From the NCBI GenBank assembly GCA_003447545.1, contig DLYX01000099.1, positions 1 to 6,490 on the forward strand: DNA of 6,490 nt, given 5' to 3'. The position numbers were made by a program, and so were the translations under genes. This document shows, piece after piece, positions 1 to 6,298 of the stretch. The DNA comes from Deltaproteobacteria bacterium. Lineage in GTDB: Bacteria > Desulfobacterota > Binatia > UBA12015. Numbering within the stretch: position 1 is the stretch's first letter; each line of letters opens with the position of its first letter. The notes below the pieces were generated by a model that did no database searches, was not told the origin of the DNA, and saw only the letters and a list, made by a program, of their open reading frames with translations.

Positions 1-391
1 CGACATTGGCTTGGTCCAGAGCCTTTTGAATCGCGTCGCGATCCTCTTTCCCACGCGACGACCAAACTCTTTCTCGCGCAAACCGGCCCATCCCCACCAC
101 CGACCGCACCGACAGCCTTGCGGTGAGCAGCGACTGCTGTGGCACGTAGGCGATCCGCTGCGCCCGCAGTCCGGCGGGCCAACCGGCCACGGAATCTCCG
201 TCGAGCAGGACCGCACCGGTGCTGGGCAATAAACCGAGGACAGCCTTGAGCAGGGTACTTTTGCCCGCGCCATTCGGGCCCAGCAGAGCCGTTACTCGAC
301 CGCGAGGCGCCTCGAACGCAACCTCGTCGACGACATTCGCGTCCCGCGAGTAACCGGCCGAAAGGCCGCGCACCGACAGCCCCGAAGTCAC
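1..391 (-). CDS. ABC transporter ATP-binding protein, FecE/BtuD/HmuV type (partial, C-terminus beyond left edge)
   Basis: This is the cytoplasmic ATPase of a metal-chelate or vitamin importer and would power the permease encoded just upstream. Only the first 130 residues are in the window. Seen directly: a Walker A motif GPNGAGKST at about residues 38-46 and a Q-loop AYVPQQ at about 81-86, followed by a segment (MGRFARERVW, about 101-110) that resembles the post-Q-loop region of FecE-type ATPases. The signature motif, Walker B and H-loop lie past the left edge. The start is the GTG at 391-389; it overlaps the permease stop (GTGA) and has a GGAGGT ribosome-binding site only three bases upstream, inside the permease gene. 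This is a textbook translationally coupled pair. Family assignment is secure; the substrate cannot be told from this fragment. Confidence 0.93.
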   Translation of the reverse strand, partial: MTSGLSVRGLSAGYSRDANVVDEVAFEAPRGRVTALLGPNGAGKSTLLKAVLGLLPSTGAVLLDGDSVAGWPAGLRAQRIAYVPQQSLLTARLSVRSVVGMGRFARERVWSSRGKEDRDAIQKALDQANV

Positions 392-1419
392 AGGACCTCC
401 CCGGCGCGATAGCTCCGCGCCAACAAGACCAGAAACACCGGCGCACCAATCAACCCCGTGACCACGCCCAGGGGAATCTGGCTGATCCCCGGCAGGGACC
501 GCGCGAGAACATCAGCCCAAACCAGAAAGGTAGCCCCTCCCACCAGGGCCGCCGGGATCAGCTTCCGGTGCTCGGTCCCGACAAAAGGCCGCAGCGCATG
601 AGGAACGACCAATCCGACAAAACCGATATTACCCCCGATGGCCACCGCCGCGCCTGTCAGGGTCGCGGTCCAGACGATCGCCCACCGGCGAACCTGACGA
701 ACCGGGACGCCCAAGGACGCGGCTTCCTCTTCGCCCGACAAGAGAAGGTCTAGGTGCCGGGCCCAACCGAGGGCCGCGCCGAACGCCACCCCCACCATCG
801 GCAGAGCCAGCGCGAAATGCCGGGCCCCCTTGGACTCGATCCCCCCGAGACTGAAGGCCACAACGGCGCGGCCGAGTTCCCAACGCTCCTGCGCAAAGCT
901 CGAGAGAAGCCCCGCGATGCTGAGAAAGAAGCTCGAAAGAATAAAGCCGGTCAGGAGAACCGCGACGATGCCCGGATTGCGGCGCGCCACAAACAAGAGG
1001 AGGACCAGAGCGAGCAGCGCGCCCAGAAGACAACCGGCGGGGACAACCAATTCGCGCGGAAGCCAGGCCACCGCCCCGCCCATCAGGAGAAGGTCCCAAA
1101 GCAGCAGAACTGCGATCCCGCCGAGGCTGGCGCCGGCGGTTGTCCCGATGATCGAGGGACTCGCCAGAGGGTTTCGAAAGAGGCCCTGCACAAGGACCCC
1201 GCCAACCGCCAGCGCCGCACCGGCCAGAACGGTATTCCCCAACCGCCAGGCCCGCAATCGCAGGAACGCATCGCGCAGGGCCGGGTCTCCGAGGTCGCCA
1301 TCACCAACCAGCAGACCCAGAATGCTCCCCAAGACCAGTAGCCCGAGCAATCCCGCCCAGAAGAAGCCTCCGCCCCTGGTCTCTTTCCGAAACGATTCTT
1401 CTGCATATGTTTCGGCCAT
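388..1419 (-). CDS. ABC importer permease, FecCD/BtuC family
   Basis: The 343-residue product is the inner-membrane channel subunit of a type II ABC importer, working as a homodimer with two copies of the downstream ATPase. It has a charged cytoplasmic N-tail (about residues 1-18) and then many hydrophobic helices. The family hallmark AALAVGGVLVQGLFRNPLAS lies at about 68-87, followed by SIIGTTAGASLGG (89-101). The segment EEEAASLGVPVRQVR (230-244) is where the ATPase-coupling helix sits in this family, and GFVGLVVPHALRPFVG (266-281) plus a PLGVVTGLIGAPVFL stretch (316-330) complete the pattern. Length is normal for the family. The start ATG has a GAGG-type ribosome-binding site about eight bases upstream. 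Members carry ferric siderophores, heme, cobalamin or other chelates. No binding-protein gene or B12 riboswitch is seen here, so the ligand is unknown. Confidence 0.95.
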   Translation of the reverse strand: MAETYAEESFRKETRGGGFFWAGLLGLLVLGSILGLLVGDGDLGDPALRDAFLRLRAWRLGNTVLAGAALAVGGVLVQGLFRNPLASPSIIGTTAGASLGGIAVLLLWDLLLMGGAVAWLPRELVVPAGCLLGALLALVLLLFVARRNPGIVAVLLTGFILSSFFLSIAGLLSSFAQERWELGRAVVAFSLGGIESKGARHFALALPMVGVAFGAALGWARHLDLLLSGEEEAASLGVPVRQVRRWAIVWTATLTGAAVAIGGNIGFVGLVVPHALRPFVGTEHRKLIPAALVGGATFLVWADVLARSLPGISQIPLGVVTGLIGAPVFLVLLARSYRAGEVL

Positions 1420-1563
1420 CAGCTTTTCCTCAAAGGAGCCCTCCCGGCTTCCTTAACCTTTACCACCTGTGGGCGTCCAGATGCTCCGATGTTTCCGAAA
1501 GACGATGGAATTGGAAAGGAAAATACTTCAGAGTGATGCTCAGCCCGCGGGGGCTGCATTTCC
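1420..1563. other. Divergent intergenic region between permease and amidotransferase genes
   Basis: These 144 bases must hold the control signals for both divergently transcribed genes. I see two hairpins: AAGGAGCC at 1433-1440 pairing with 1446-1454 (one bulged T, loop CTCCC), just upstream of the permease ribosome-binding site, and CAGCCC/GGGCTG at 1541-1556 just upstream of the amidotransferase start. The 9-mer TTTCCGAAA occurs at 1492-1500 and again at 1384-1392 inside the permease gene. I find no convincing -35/-10 pair on either strand and no recognisable riboswitch core. Confidence 0.6.
1541..1556 (+). promoter_or_regulatory. Short hairpin covering the only G-rich stretch before the amidotransferase start
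   Basis: CAGCCC (1541-1546) pairs with GGGCTG (1551-1556) around a four-base loop. The helix can be continued by pairs 1537-1538 with 1557-1558 across a two-base bulge. The run GGGGG at 1549-1553, the only Shine-Dalgarno-like stretch close to the ATG at 1564, is mostly inside the stem. The structure is seen; any role in translation control is inference, and it could be chance in GC-rich DNA. Confidence 0.35.
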
Positions 1564-2310
1564 ATGCGAAAACTACTCGTCTGCCAACACGTCGCCCATG
1601 AACTTCTGGGTACGCTGGATCCCATGGTCCGGGCGCAGGGATTTCGGGTTCGCTACGTTAATTTCGGCCGCAATCCGGACGAGCAGCCGAATCTGGAGGG
1701 CTACGCCGGCCTGATCCTGCTGGGGGGGCCAATGAATGTCGGCCAGGCCGACACCCATCCGCATATCCACACTGAAAAGGCGCTGGTGCGCCGCGCTTTG
1801 GAGCTGCAGATTCCCGTCCTGGGCATCTGCCTTGGCGCGCAGATCATTGCCGCAGAATTGGGAGCCAATGTCGGCCCGGCTCGACAAAAAGAAATAGGCT
1901 GGTCGGATATCTCGCTGACCGAAGCTGGACGTCAGGACGTGCTCCTCCGACATTTCCGGGAGACGGAACGAATCTTCCAATGGCATAGCGATACGTTTTC
2001 TCTGCCCAGCGGCGCAACACTTCTGGCACGCGGCGACGAGTGCGAGAATCAGGCATTTCGGTTCGGCGATCGGATCTACGGTTTGCAGTTTCATCTTGAG
2101 GTGGACCAGCCCATGATCGAGCGCTGGCTGCGCATTCCCGATCTGCTCGGTGAAATTGCCGATCTCGAAAATGATCTTTGCCCCGAGAGAATCTTGGAAG
2201 AAACCACGCGCCAGATTTCGCGGACGCAAGATCTGGCGCAAAAGACCTTCTCCGATCTGCTGCGAATTTTCGATCCAACCGAGCGCGGCCGGGTTCTGCC
2301 CACAAGCTAG
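1564..2310 (+). CDS. Class I glutamine amidotransferase domain protein (GMP-synthase-like, stand-alone)
   Basis: The 248-residue cytoplasmic protein belongs to the stand-alone class I glutamine amidotransferases annotated as GMP-synthase-like (the GuaA glutaminase-domain group). Such domains hydrolyse glutamine to release ammonia or act on gamma-glutamyl substrates. The triad is complete: Cys89 in the nucleophile elbow GICLGAQ (87-93), and His177 and Glu179 in LQFHLEV (174-180). The oxyanion strand LLGGPMNVG is at 52-60, and a conserved QWHSDTF is at 139-145. The tail after about 185 is predicted helical, as in relatives. No ATP-pyrophosphatase or synthetase domain follows, so it is not GMP synthase itself. 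The start is supported by the family-like opening MRKLLVCQHV; the ribosome-binding site is poor and lies in a hairpin. The gene is divergent from the ABC importer. The true substrate is unknown. Confidence 0.92.
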   Translation: MRKLLVCQHVAHELLGTLDPMVRAQGFRVRYVNFGRNPDEQPNLEGYAGLILLGGPMNVGQADTHPHIHTEKALVRRALELQIPVLGICLGAQIIAAELGANVGPARQKEIGWSDISLTEAGRQDVLLRHFRETERIFQWHSDTFSLPSGATLLARGDECENQAFRFGDRIYGLQFHLEVDQPMIERWLRIPDLLGEIADLENDLCPERILEETTRQISRTQDLAQKTFSDLLRIFDPTERGRVLPTS

Positions 2311-2436
2311 CGCGACGGCCAACCAACCCCGCGCCGAAATCATAAGCGGCTTCCGCGGCACACTGCCGGCAATCACATTCGCCGGCTCGCAAAACTTCTC
2401 CGCTTGGCCACGGGACGGGCAACACGCCGCGTCAAT

Positions 2437-2466
2437 CAGCAAAAATCGTTGCAAAAAATTTTGCTG
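2437..2466. repeat. A/T-rich inverted repeat CAGCAAAA...TTTTGCTG
   Basis: CAGCAAAA (2437-2444) is repeated inverted as TTTTGCTG (2459-2466) with 14 bases between. A nested palindrome, GCAAAA-AA-TTTTGC (2451-2464), is an alternative pairing. It stands out as an A/T-rich patch in GC-rich surroundings, about 160-190 bases before the secreted-protein start. There is no T-run beyond the stem, so it is a poor terminator; an operator or UP-like element is possible but unproven. Confidence 0.4.
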
Positions 2467-2517
2467 CTCCCGCGTCGGGTCCAATTCCGAGAACTTGCTG
2501 CCCGCCTTGCATTTTGA

Positions 2518-2547
2518 TTGCACCCGCATTGGCAAGCGCGCTATGGT
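2518..2547 (+). promoter_or_regulatory. Possible sigma70-type promoter for the secreted repeat protein
   Basis: TTGCAC (2518-2523) and TATGGT (2542-2547) are separated by 18 bases and each matches four of six consensus positions. Transcription would start near 2554, leaving about 70 bases of leader before the ATG at 2624. A match of this quality can arise by chance, so it is only a candidate. Confidence 0.2.
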
Positions 2548-2623
2548 CGCGGCGGCGCCCTGCCACATTCTACTTCCAATTGAGCCGATACGAATAAAGG
2601 CCCCGACAAACTGGAGTTGCTCC

Positions 2624-5053
2624 ATGAGAACTTTCCGACCCTCTCGACTCGCCGTGACCGCCACCCTCCTTCTCGCTGCGTTTCTCTGGAGCCCGGCAGC
2701 CCGGGCGCAGGTCAGCGGCGTCTCGGTCACCAACCAATCCAGCAGCAACCAGAGCTATGGTTTTTCCGCGTCGCCCGACGGCAAGCGGACCTCGGAGATC
2801 AGCAGCAGCAACACCGATACAACCATCGATGTCCGCTATGCCTGGGGACTTGCCGCCGATACCGACCTATGGGGCCGGAATCGCGAGGTCACCATGACCT
2901 CGGCCTATCGAGTCAATTTTTCGGTAACGGCTCCGGCTGCCTACACCATCACGGTGCAAACCGGCTGGAAGGGTGCCGTGACCACCGTCAGCGACAGTGG
3001 GCACAAGGCAAAAGCCGTCATCGATGCCATGAGCAGCAGTCGCTCCGGGGGTTCGGTACAATCCGGAACGCTCAATGCCGGAAACCCGAGCGACATCTCC
3101 AACACCGGCAGCAGCAAAAACGTCCCCTTCGACAAAACCACCACCATGGTCATTGCCGGCAATGGCAATGGTTCGCCGCAGAACTACGAGCTGAGTTTTT
3201 CGTGGAACAGCAGATGCAAAGCGAACGCAAAATGGAACAAGGGTGGCAACGAATGCGCCGTGCGTGGCGGTGCCAACATCGGGCTGAGCGGCGCCAGCGC
3301 CGACGATTACGGCGGCGTGGGCAACCGTACCCGGAGCGAAGACGGACACTTCGTGACGATCACCGTGAACATCCCGGATGTCTGCGGTGACGGGGCCCCC
3401 ACCGGCACCGAATCCTGCGACCTTGGCAGCGCCAACGGACAACTCGGAAGCTGCTGCACATCCTCGTGCACCTTTGCGAGTGCAGCAACGACCTGCCGCG
3501 ACAGCGGCGGCGCATGCGATATCGCCGAGACCTGCTCCGGAAATAGCGCGACATGCCCGGCGGATCTTCTGGCCACTTCGGGCACGACTTGTCGGGCCTC
3601 GAATGGCCAATGCGACATCGCCGAGACCTGCGATGGGACTTCGCCGACCTGCGGGGCCGATACTTTCGTCAACAGTTCCACCAGTTGCCGATCGGCTTCG
3701 GGCATCTGTGATGCCGAAGAGTTCTGCTCGGGCAGCAGCGCCAATTGCCCCGCGGATACCTTTGCCAGCAGTGCAACCTCGTGCCGCAACAGCGCCGACC
3801 TCTGCGATGCGGAAGAATTCTGCACCGGCAGCTCCGGGACCTGTCCTGCGAACGCTGTCGCCACAAGCGGCACCACCTGCCGCAACGCCGCGGACGTCTG
3901 CGATGCAGCCGAGACCTGTGACGGCACGAGCATCAGCTGTCCTGCTGACGGATTTCAGGACAGCACGACGACCTGCCGCGCAAAAAGCGATGTTTGTGAC
4001 GTCGCTGAAACCTGCACCGGAAGCAGCGCGAGTTGCCCGGCGGATGCAGTCGCTGACAGCAGCGCTACCTGCCGCGACGTGGCCGACATCTGTGATGTGG
4101 CCGAGACATGCGACGGCGCAGCCAAAAGCTGCCCGGCCGACGGATTCAAGAACAGCGCGACCACGTGCCGCGCAAAAAGCGATATTTGCGACGTCGCCGA
4201 ACCCTGCACCGGAAGCAGTGCGAGTTGTCCCGCCGATGCCTTTGCCGACAGCGCGACCGAATGCCGCGGCAGTGGCGGCGAATGCGATATCGTCGAGAAT
4301 TGCACAGGCAGCGCGGCCGCGTGCCCGACCGACGAGGTCAAAGGTAGCGACGTTGTCTGCCGCGAGATCATCACCGGCATCGATGCCGCATGCGATATCG
4401 AAGAGAGCTGCGACGGCCTCAACGCGGAGTGCCCCGAAGATGAATGGGTGGATGACGAGACGGTCTGCGACGATGAAACCATCGGCACGGAAAATGATCA
4501 ATGCACTCTCGGACTCTGCCGCTGCCCGGATGGGCCCGACCTTGACGACGATGGCATCCCCGATCTCTGCGATCCCGAGGACTCGAGATTCGAGCTGAGC
4601 AGGGCTCTGATTCGCCGTGGTGGCGACAAACCCGGTTACTTCCGCGCCAAGGGCCTGGTCCAGACCGGGCTTGGAGGGTTTGGACTTTTCGATGTCATCG
4701 ATACCTCCGAAACCGGGCTTTATATCAAGATAACGACGGGATCGGGGCTGGAGAAGATCAATCTCTTCGAGAAGGGCGACTGCACCATGTCCCCACGCGG
4801 GAAAGGCATAATCAATTGCCGAAAGATCATCGACATCTACGAGAAACCACGCGTTCGATTCGTCCCGGCGGTGAGCAAATCCTCGCAGTCCGGCGATTAC
4901 AAGGTCTATATCGAGCAGGGCCGACTGGACAACAGCGAACTGGTGAATCTGAGCGGCCCGCTGAAAATCCGCATCGCCACCGGGGATATCGACCGGCAAG
5001 CGGAAATCGATTCTTGCGGCAACGGCCCACGCGGAATGAGCTGCAAAAAATAG
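2624..5053 (+). CDS. Large secreted cysteine-rich protein with ten tandem disintegrin-like repeats
   Basis: The 809-residue precursor is probably exported by Sec. The signal peptide covers residues 1-28: basic start (RTFRPSR), hydrophobic core VTATLLLAAFLW, cleavage likely after AARA. This start has GGAG seven bases upstream; the frame is open further 5' but nothing there looks like protein. Order of parts: an unrecognised Ser/Thr/Asn-rich region, probably beta (about 30-250); a Myxococcus-type cysteine repeat, CGDG...SCDLG...CC..SC (254-282); ten cysteine units (291-614) with the closing Cys615; an acidic DLDDDGIPDLCDPED motif (639-653) like thrombospondin type 3 calcium repeats; and an unrecognised C-terminal domain (about 655-809) with cysteine pairs 720/732 and 798/807. 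The cysteines suggest a disulfide-bonded extracellular protein. No membrane anchor or sorting tail is visible. Possible roles are adhesion or surface binding; this is inference, and I know of no assigned function. Confidence 0.9.
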   Translation: MRTFRPSRLAVTATLLLAAFLWSPAARAQVSGVSVTNQSSSNQSYGFSASPDGKRTSEISSSNTDTTIDVRYAWGLAADTDLWGRNREVTMTSAYRVNFSVTAPAAYTITVQTGWKGAVTTVSDSGHKAKAVIDAMSSSRSGGSVQSGTLNAGNPSDISNTGSSKNVPFDKTTTMVIAGNGNGSPQNYELSFSWNSRCKANAKWNKGGNECAVRGGANIGLSGASADDYGGVGNRTRSEDGHFVTITVNIPDVCGDGAPTGTESCDLGSANGQLGSCCTSSCTFASAATTCRDSGGACDIAETCSGNSATCPADLLATSGTTCRASNGQCDIAETCDGTSPTCGADTFVNSSTSCRSASGICDAEEFCSGSSANCPADTFASSATSCRNSADLCDAEEFCTGSSGTCPANAVATSGTTCRNAADVCDAAETCDGTSISCPADGFQDSTTTCRAKSDVCDVAETCTGSSASCPADAVADSSATCRDVADICDVAETCDGAAKSCPADGFKNSATTCRAKSDICDVAEPCTGSSASCPADAFADSATECRGSGGECDIVENCTGSAAACPTDEVKGSDVVCREIITGIDAACDIEESCDGLNAECPEDEWVDDETVCDDETIGTENDQCTLGLCRCPDGPDLDDDGIPDLCDPEDSRFELSRALIRRGGDKPGYFRAKGLVQTGLGGFGLFDVIDTSETGLYIKITTGSGLEKINLFEKGDCTMSPRGKGIINCRKIIDIYEKPRVRFVPAVSKSSQSGDYKVYIEQGRLDNSELVNLSGPLKIRIATGDIDRQAEIDSCGNGPRGMSCKK
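3494..4465 (+). repeat. In-frame tandem repeat: nine exact 96-base units plus a 108-base tenth unit
   Basis: Units begin at the TGC codons for Cys291, 323, 355, 387, 419, 451, 483, 515, 547 and 579 of the secreted protein. Each of the first nine is exactly 96 bases, and the tenth (from 4358) has a 12-base insertion before its second cysteine. Within a unit the cysteines fall at 0, +7, +13 and +20. Conserved surroundings are CR at the start, CD with a glutamate three residues later, G two residues after the third cysteine, and C-P-A-D after the fourth. This is the spacing of the end of an ADAM disintegrin domain (typically CR, ECDLPE-x-C, G-x-S, CP-x-D). Copies differ mostly at synonymous and loop positions, so this is an old protein repeat rather than a young satellite. 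Confidence 0.93.
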
Positions 5054-5071
5054 GACCGACCTTCGCTTTCG

Positions 5072-5108
5072 CCAAAACAGCCTCGCCTTACCGGCGAGGC
5101 TGTTTTGG
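5072..5108. terminator. Perfect 16-bp hairpin, probable bidirectional Rho-independent terminator
   Basis: Arms 5072-5087 and 5093-5108 pair perfectly across the five-base loop TTACC. The inner core is G/C-rich, the right arm contains TTTT (5103-5106) and the left arm AAAA (5074-5077), giving the terminator pattern in both directions. It starts 18 bases after the stop of the secreted-protein gene. The T-run is short (four) and is followed by GG, so readthrough is possible. It ends only 15 bases before the next start codon, which leaves almost no room for a promoter between. Confidence 0.8.
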
Positions 5109-5123
5109 TGTTAGGGTAGGAGA

Positions 5124-6236
5124 ATGATCGATCTCCGAACGCCACAGAAATCAATTCGACAAAAAGCTCTGACTGTTTTCGTTCTGCCGCTGCTACTCGT
5201 CGCTGGCTGCGCCGACAGCGACAACCAGGGGAACGGCCCCGTGCTTGACCCGGGTGTGCTCGGGCCCTACCCGATCGGTATCACGGAAGTGGTCTTCTTC
5301 GATGAAAGCCGCGATCGAACCCTTCTCACCAATGTCTGGTACCCGGCCAACGAGGCAGCTCGTGATGCCGAGCCCGCCTCGGCCGAGAGCTACCTGCCGG
5401 AAGATCTGGCCTTTCTCGCCGCGAGTTCCACGCTGACCCTGCGTGCCGTGAGGGACGCCGAGTTGGCGATGGACGGGCCCTTCCCGCTGATCCTGTTCTC
5501 GCACGGCAACAACGGGATCAACTTTCAAAACGGCGACCAAATGGAACACCTGGCAAGCCATGGCTTTATCGTGGCGTCGCCTGATCATCAGGGCAATACC
5601 TACTTCGACAACTCCGGTTCGCCGAGCGGACTCAGCATTGATCGCCCCATCGACGTGATCTTTTTGCTCGACGAGATGTTGCGTACGAACGATGATCCCG
5701 ACGCCTTGTTTCACGAGTGGATCGACACGACCGTTGGCGTTGGCGCCTCCGGGATGTCGTTTGGCGCCTTCACGGTGGTGACGGCCGCAGACCGGGATGA
5801 CCGCATCGTCGCCGTGCTCCCTCAGGTCCTGACCGCTCCGATCTCCGAGGACTACGACACGCCTACGTTTCTTCTTCTGGCCAGCGAGGACAAAACCATC
5901 GGACTCGACGGCAACGCGCGCATCCGAAACACCTATGCCACAACGAAGGGACCGAAATTTCTGGCCGAACTCCCGGACGCCGGACACTTCAGCCCAACCA
6001 TCTCGTGCTATACGGGCCTCGGCATCGGCAACGCCGATGGTTGCGGCGAGGGTGAGCGATTCGCCGACGGCAGCACTTTCGAATTTCTCGAAGCCACGGA
6101 AGTGTGGGAGCTGCTGAACCACTATGGCGTTGCCTTCTTCCAGGCCTATCTGCGCCAGGACACTCGTTACCTCAGCTACCTCGAAGAAAACGCCTTTCCC
6201 GAAATCGCGATCTACCAGAGCGACCCGCAGCGCTGA
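5124..6236 (+). CDS. Lipoprotein alpha/beta-hydrolase, PAF-acetylhydrolase/dienelactone-hydrolase-like
   Basis: The 370-residue protein has a basic N-terminus, a hydrophobic segment and the lipobox LLVAGC with Cys29 as the lipidated residue. Residues after the cysteine are Ala-Asp, so outer-membrane delivery is likely. The enzyme part opens with GPYPIGITEVVFFDESRD (47-64) followed by VWYPA (71-75), a hallmark of the PAF-acetylhydrolase II/COG4188 esterases. It continues with PLILFSHG (121-128) and HLASHGFIVASPDHQGNT (142-159). The likely triad is Ser212 in GMSFG (210-214), Asp256 in LLASEDK (251-257) and His288 in PDAGHF (284-289). Cys295 and Cys307 could form a disulfide. Expected activity is hydrolysis of an ester, for example a short-chain phospholipid or polyester; the substrate is unknown. 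An in-frame TAG at 5112-5114 fixes this ATG as the first start. The GGAG at 5119-5122 is unusually close to it, and AGGG at 5113-5116 is better spaced. Confidence 0.9.
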   Translation: MIDLRTPQKSIRQKALTVFVLPLLLVAGCADSDNQGNGPVLDPGVLGPYPIGITEVVFFDESRDRTLLTNVWYPANEAARDAEPASAESYLPEDLAFLAASSTLTLRAVRDAELAMDGPFPLILFSHGNNGINFQNGDQMEHLASHGFIVASPDHQGNTYFDNSGSPSGLSIDRPIDVIFLLDEMLRTNDDPDALFHEWIDTTVGVGASGMSFGAFTVVTAADRDDRIVAVLPQVLTAPISEDYDTPTFLLLASEDKTIGLDGNARIRNTYATTKGPKFLAELPDAGHFSPTISCYTGLGIGNADGCGEGERFADGSTFEFLEATEVWELLNHYGVAFFQAYLRQDTRYLSYLEENAFPEIAIYQSDPQR

Positions 6237-6244
6237 GCTGCAGG

Positions 6245-6298
6245 CCCGAGACGCGCCCCCGAAACTCGCCCGAAAATCACCCGAAACTTACCCCGAGA
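6245..6298 (+). repeat. Five short CCCGARA direct repeats upstream of the oxidoreductase start
   Basis: CCCGAGA or CCCGAAA occurs starting at 6245, 6258, 6269, 6280 and 6292, so spaced 13, 11, 11 and 12 bases, close to one helical turn. The array fills most of the 69-base gap between the hydrolase stop and the oxidoreductase GTG. A longer similarity, CCCGAGACG followed by a C-run, is found at both ends. The repeats are seen; a regulatory role is only a guess. Confidence 0.5.

Larger units (their letters stand above)
2311..2623. other. Intergenic region upstream of the secreted repeat protein
   Basis: This stretch of 313 bases has no ORF I would call a gene. It contains a hairpin at 2365-2386 (GCCGGCAAT pairing with ATT-C-GCCGGC, one bulge, three-base loop) that lacks a T-tract, an A/T-rich inverted repeat at 2437-2466, a TTGCA direct repeat (2507-2511 and 2518-2522, 11 bases apart), and a possible sigma70-type promoter at 2518-2547. 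The reading frame of the downstream gene is open through the whole gap, but the residues there look non-coding and do not form a signal peptide. Confidence 0.6.

Noticed and set aside
1420..1563. Cobalamin riboswitch before the BtuC/FecCD-like permease
   Set aside because: The 144-base region lacks the conserved B12-box and core sequences when read on the minus strand.
2365..2386. Hairpin after the amidotransferase as a Rho-independent terminator
   Set aside because: The stem is good, but no T-tract follows on either strand and it lies about 55 bases past the stop codon.
2150..2623. Possible upstream extension of the secreted protein to an ATG at 2150
   Set aside because: It would overlap the end of the amidotransferase out of frame and bury the signal peptide. 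The ATG at 2624 has GGAG at good spacing and a clear signal sequence.
1573..2748. A 391-codon minus-strand frame across the amidotransferase gene and following gap
   Set aside because: The plus-strand protein carries a complete Cys-His-Glu triad and family motifs; the antisense reading shows none.
3494..4465. CRISPR array or satellite repeat
   Set aside because: The repeats are contiguous, diverged and in frame, and they encode a conserved cysteine pattern; there is no repeat-spacer structure.
3378..4598. A 406-codon plus-strand frame within the repeat array
   Set aside because: It is an Ala/Arg/Pro-rich out-of-frame reading of the same repeats, kept open by the repeat period and GC bias.
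2867..4999. A 710-codon open frame on the minus strand opposite the secreted repeat protein
   Set aside because: Its translation is a low-complexity Ala/Gly/Val-rich mirror of the repeat array with no signal peptide or domain. The 96-base period, divisible by three, keeps the frame open. The plus-strand reading has a ribosome-binding site, a signal peptide and conserved cysteines.
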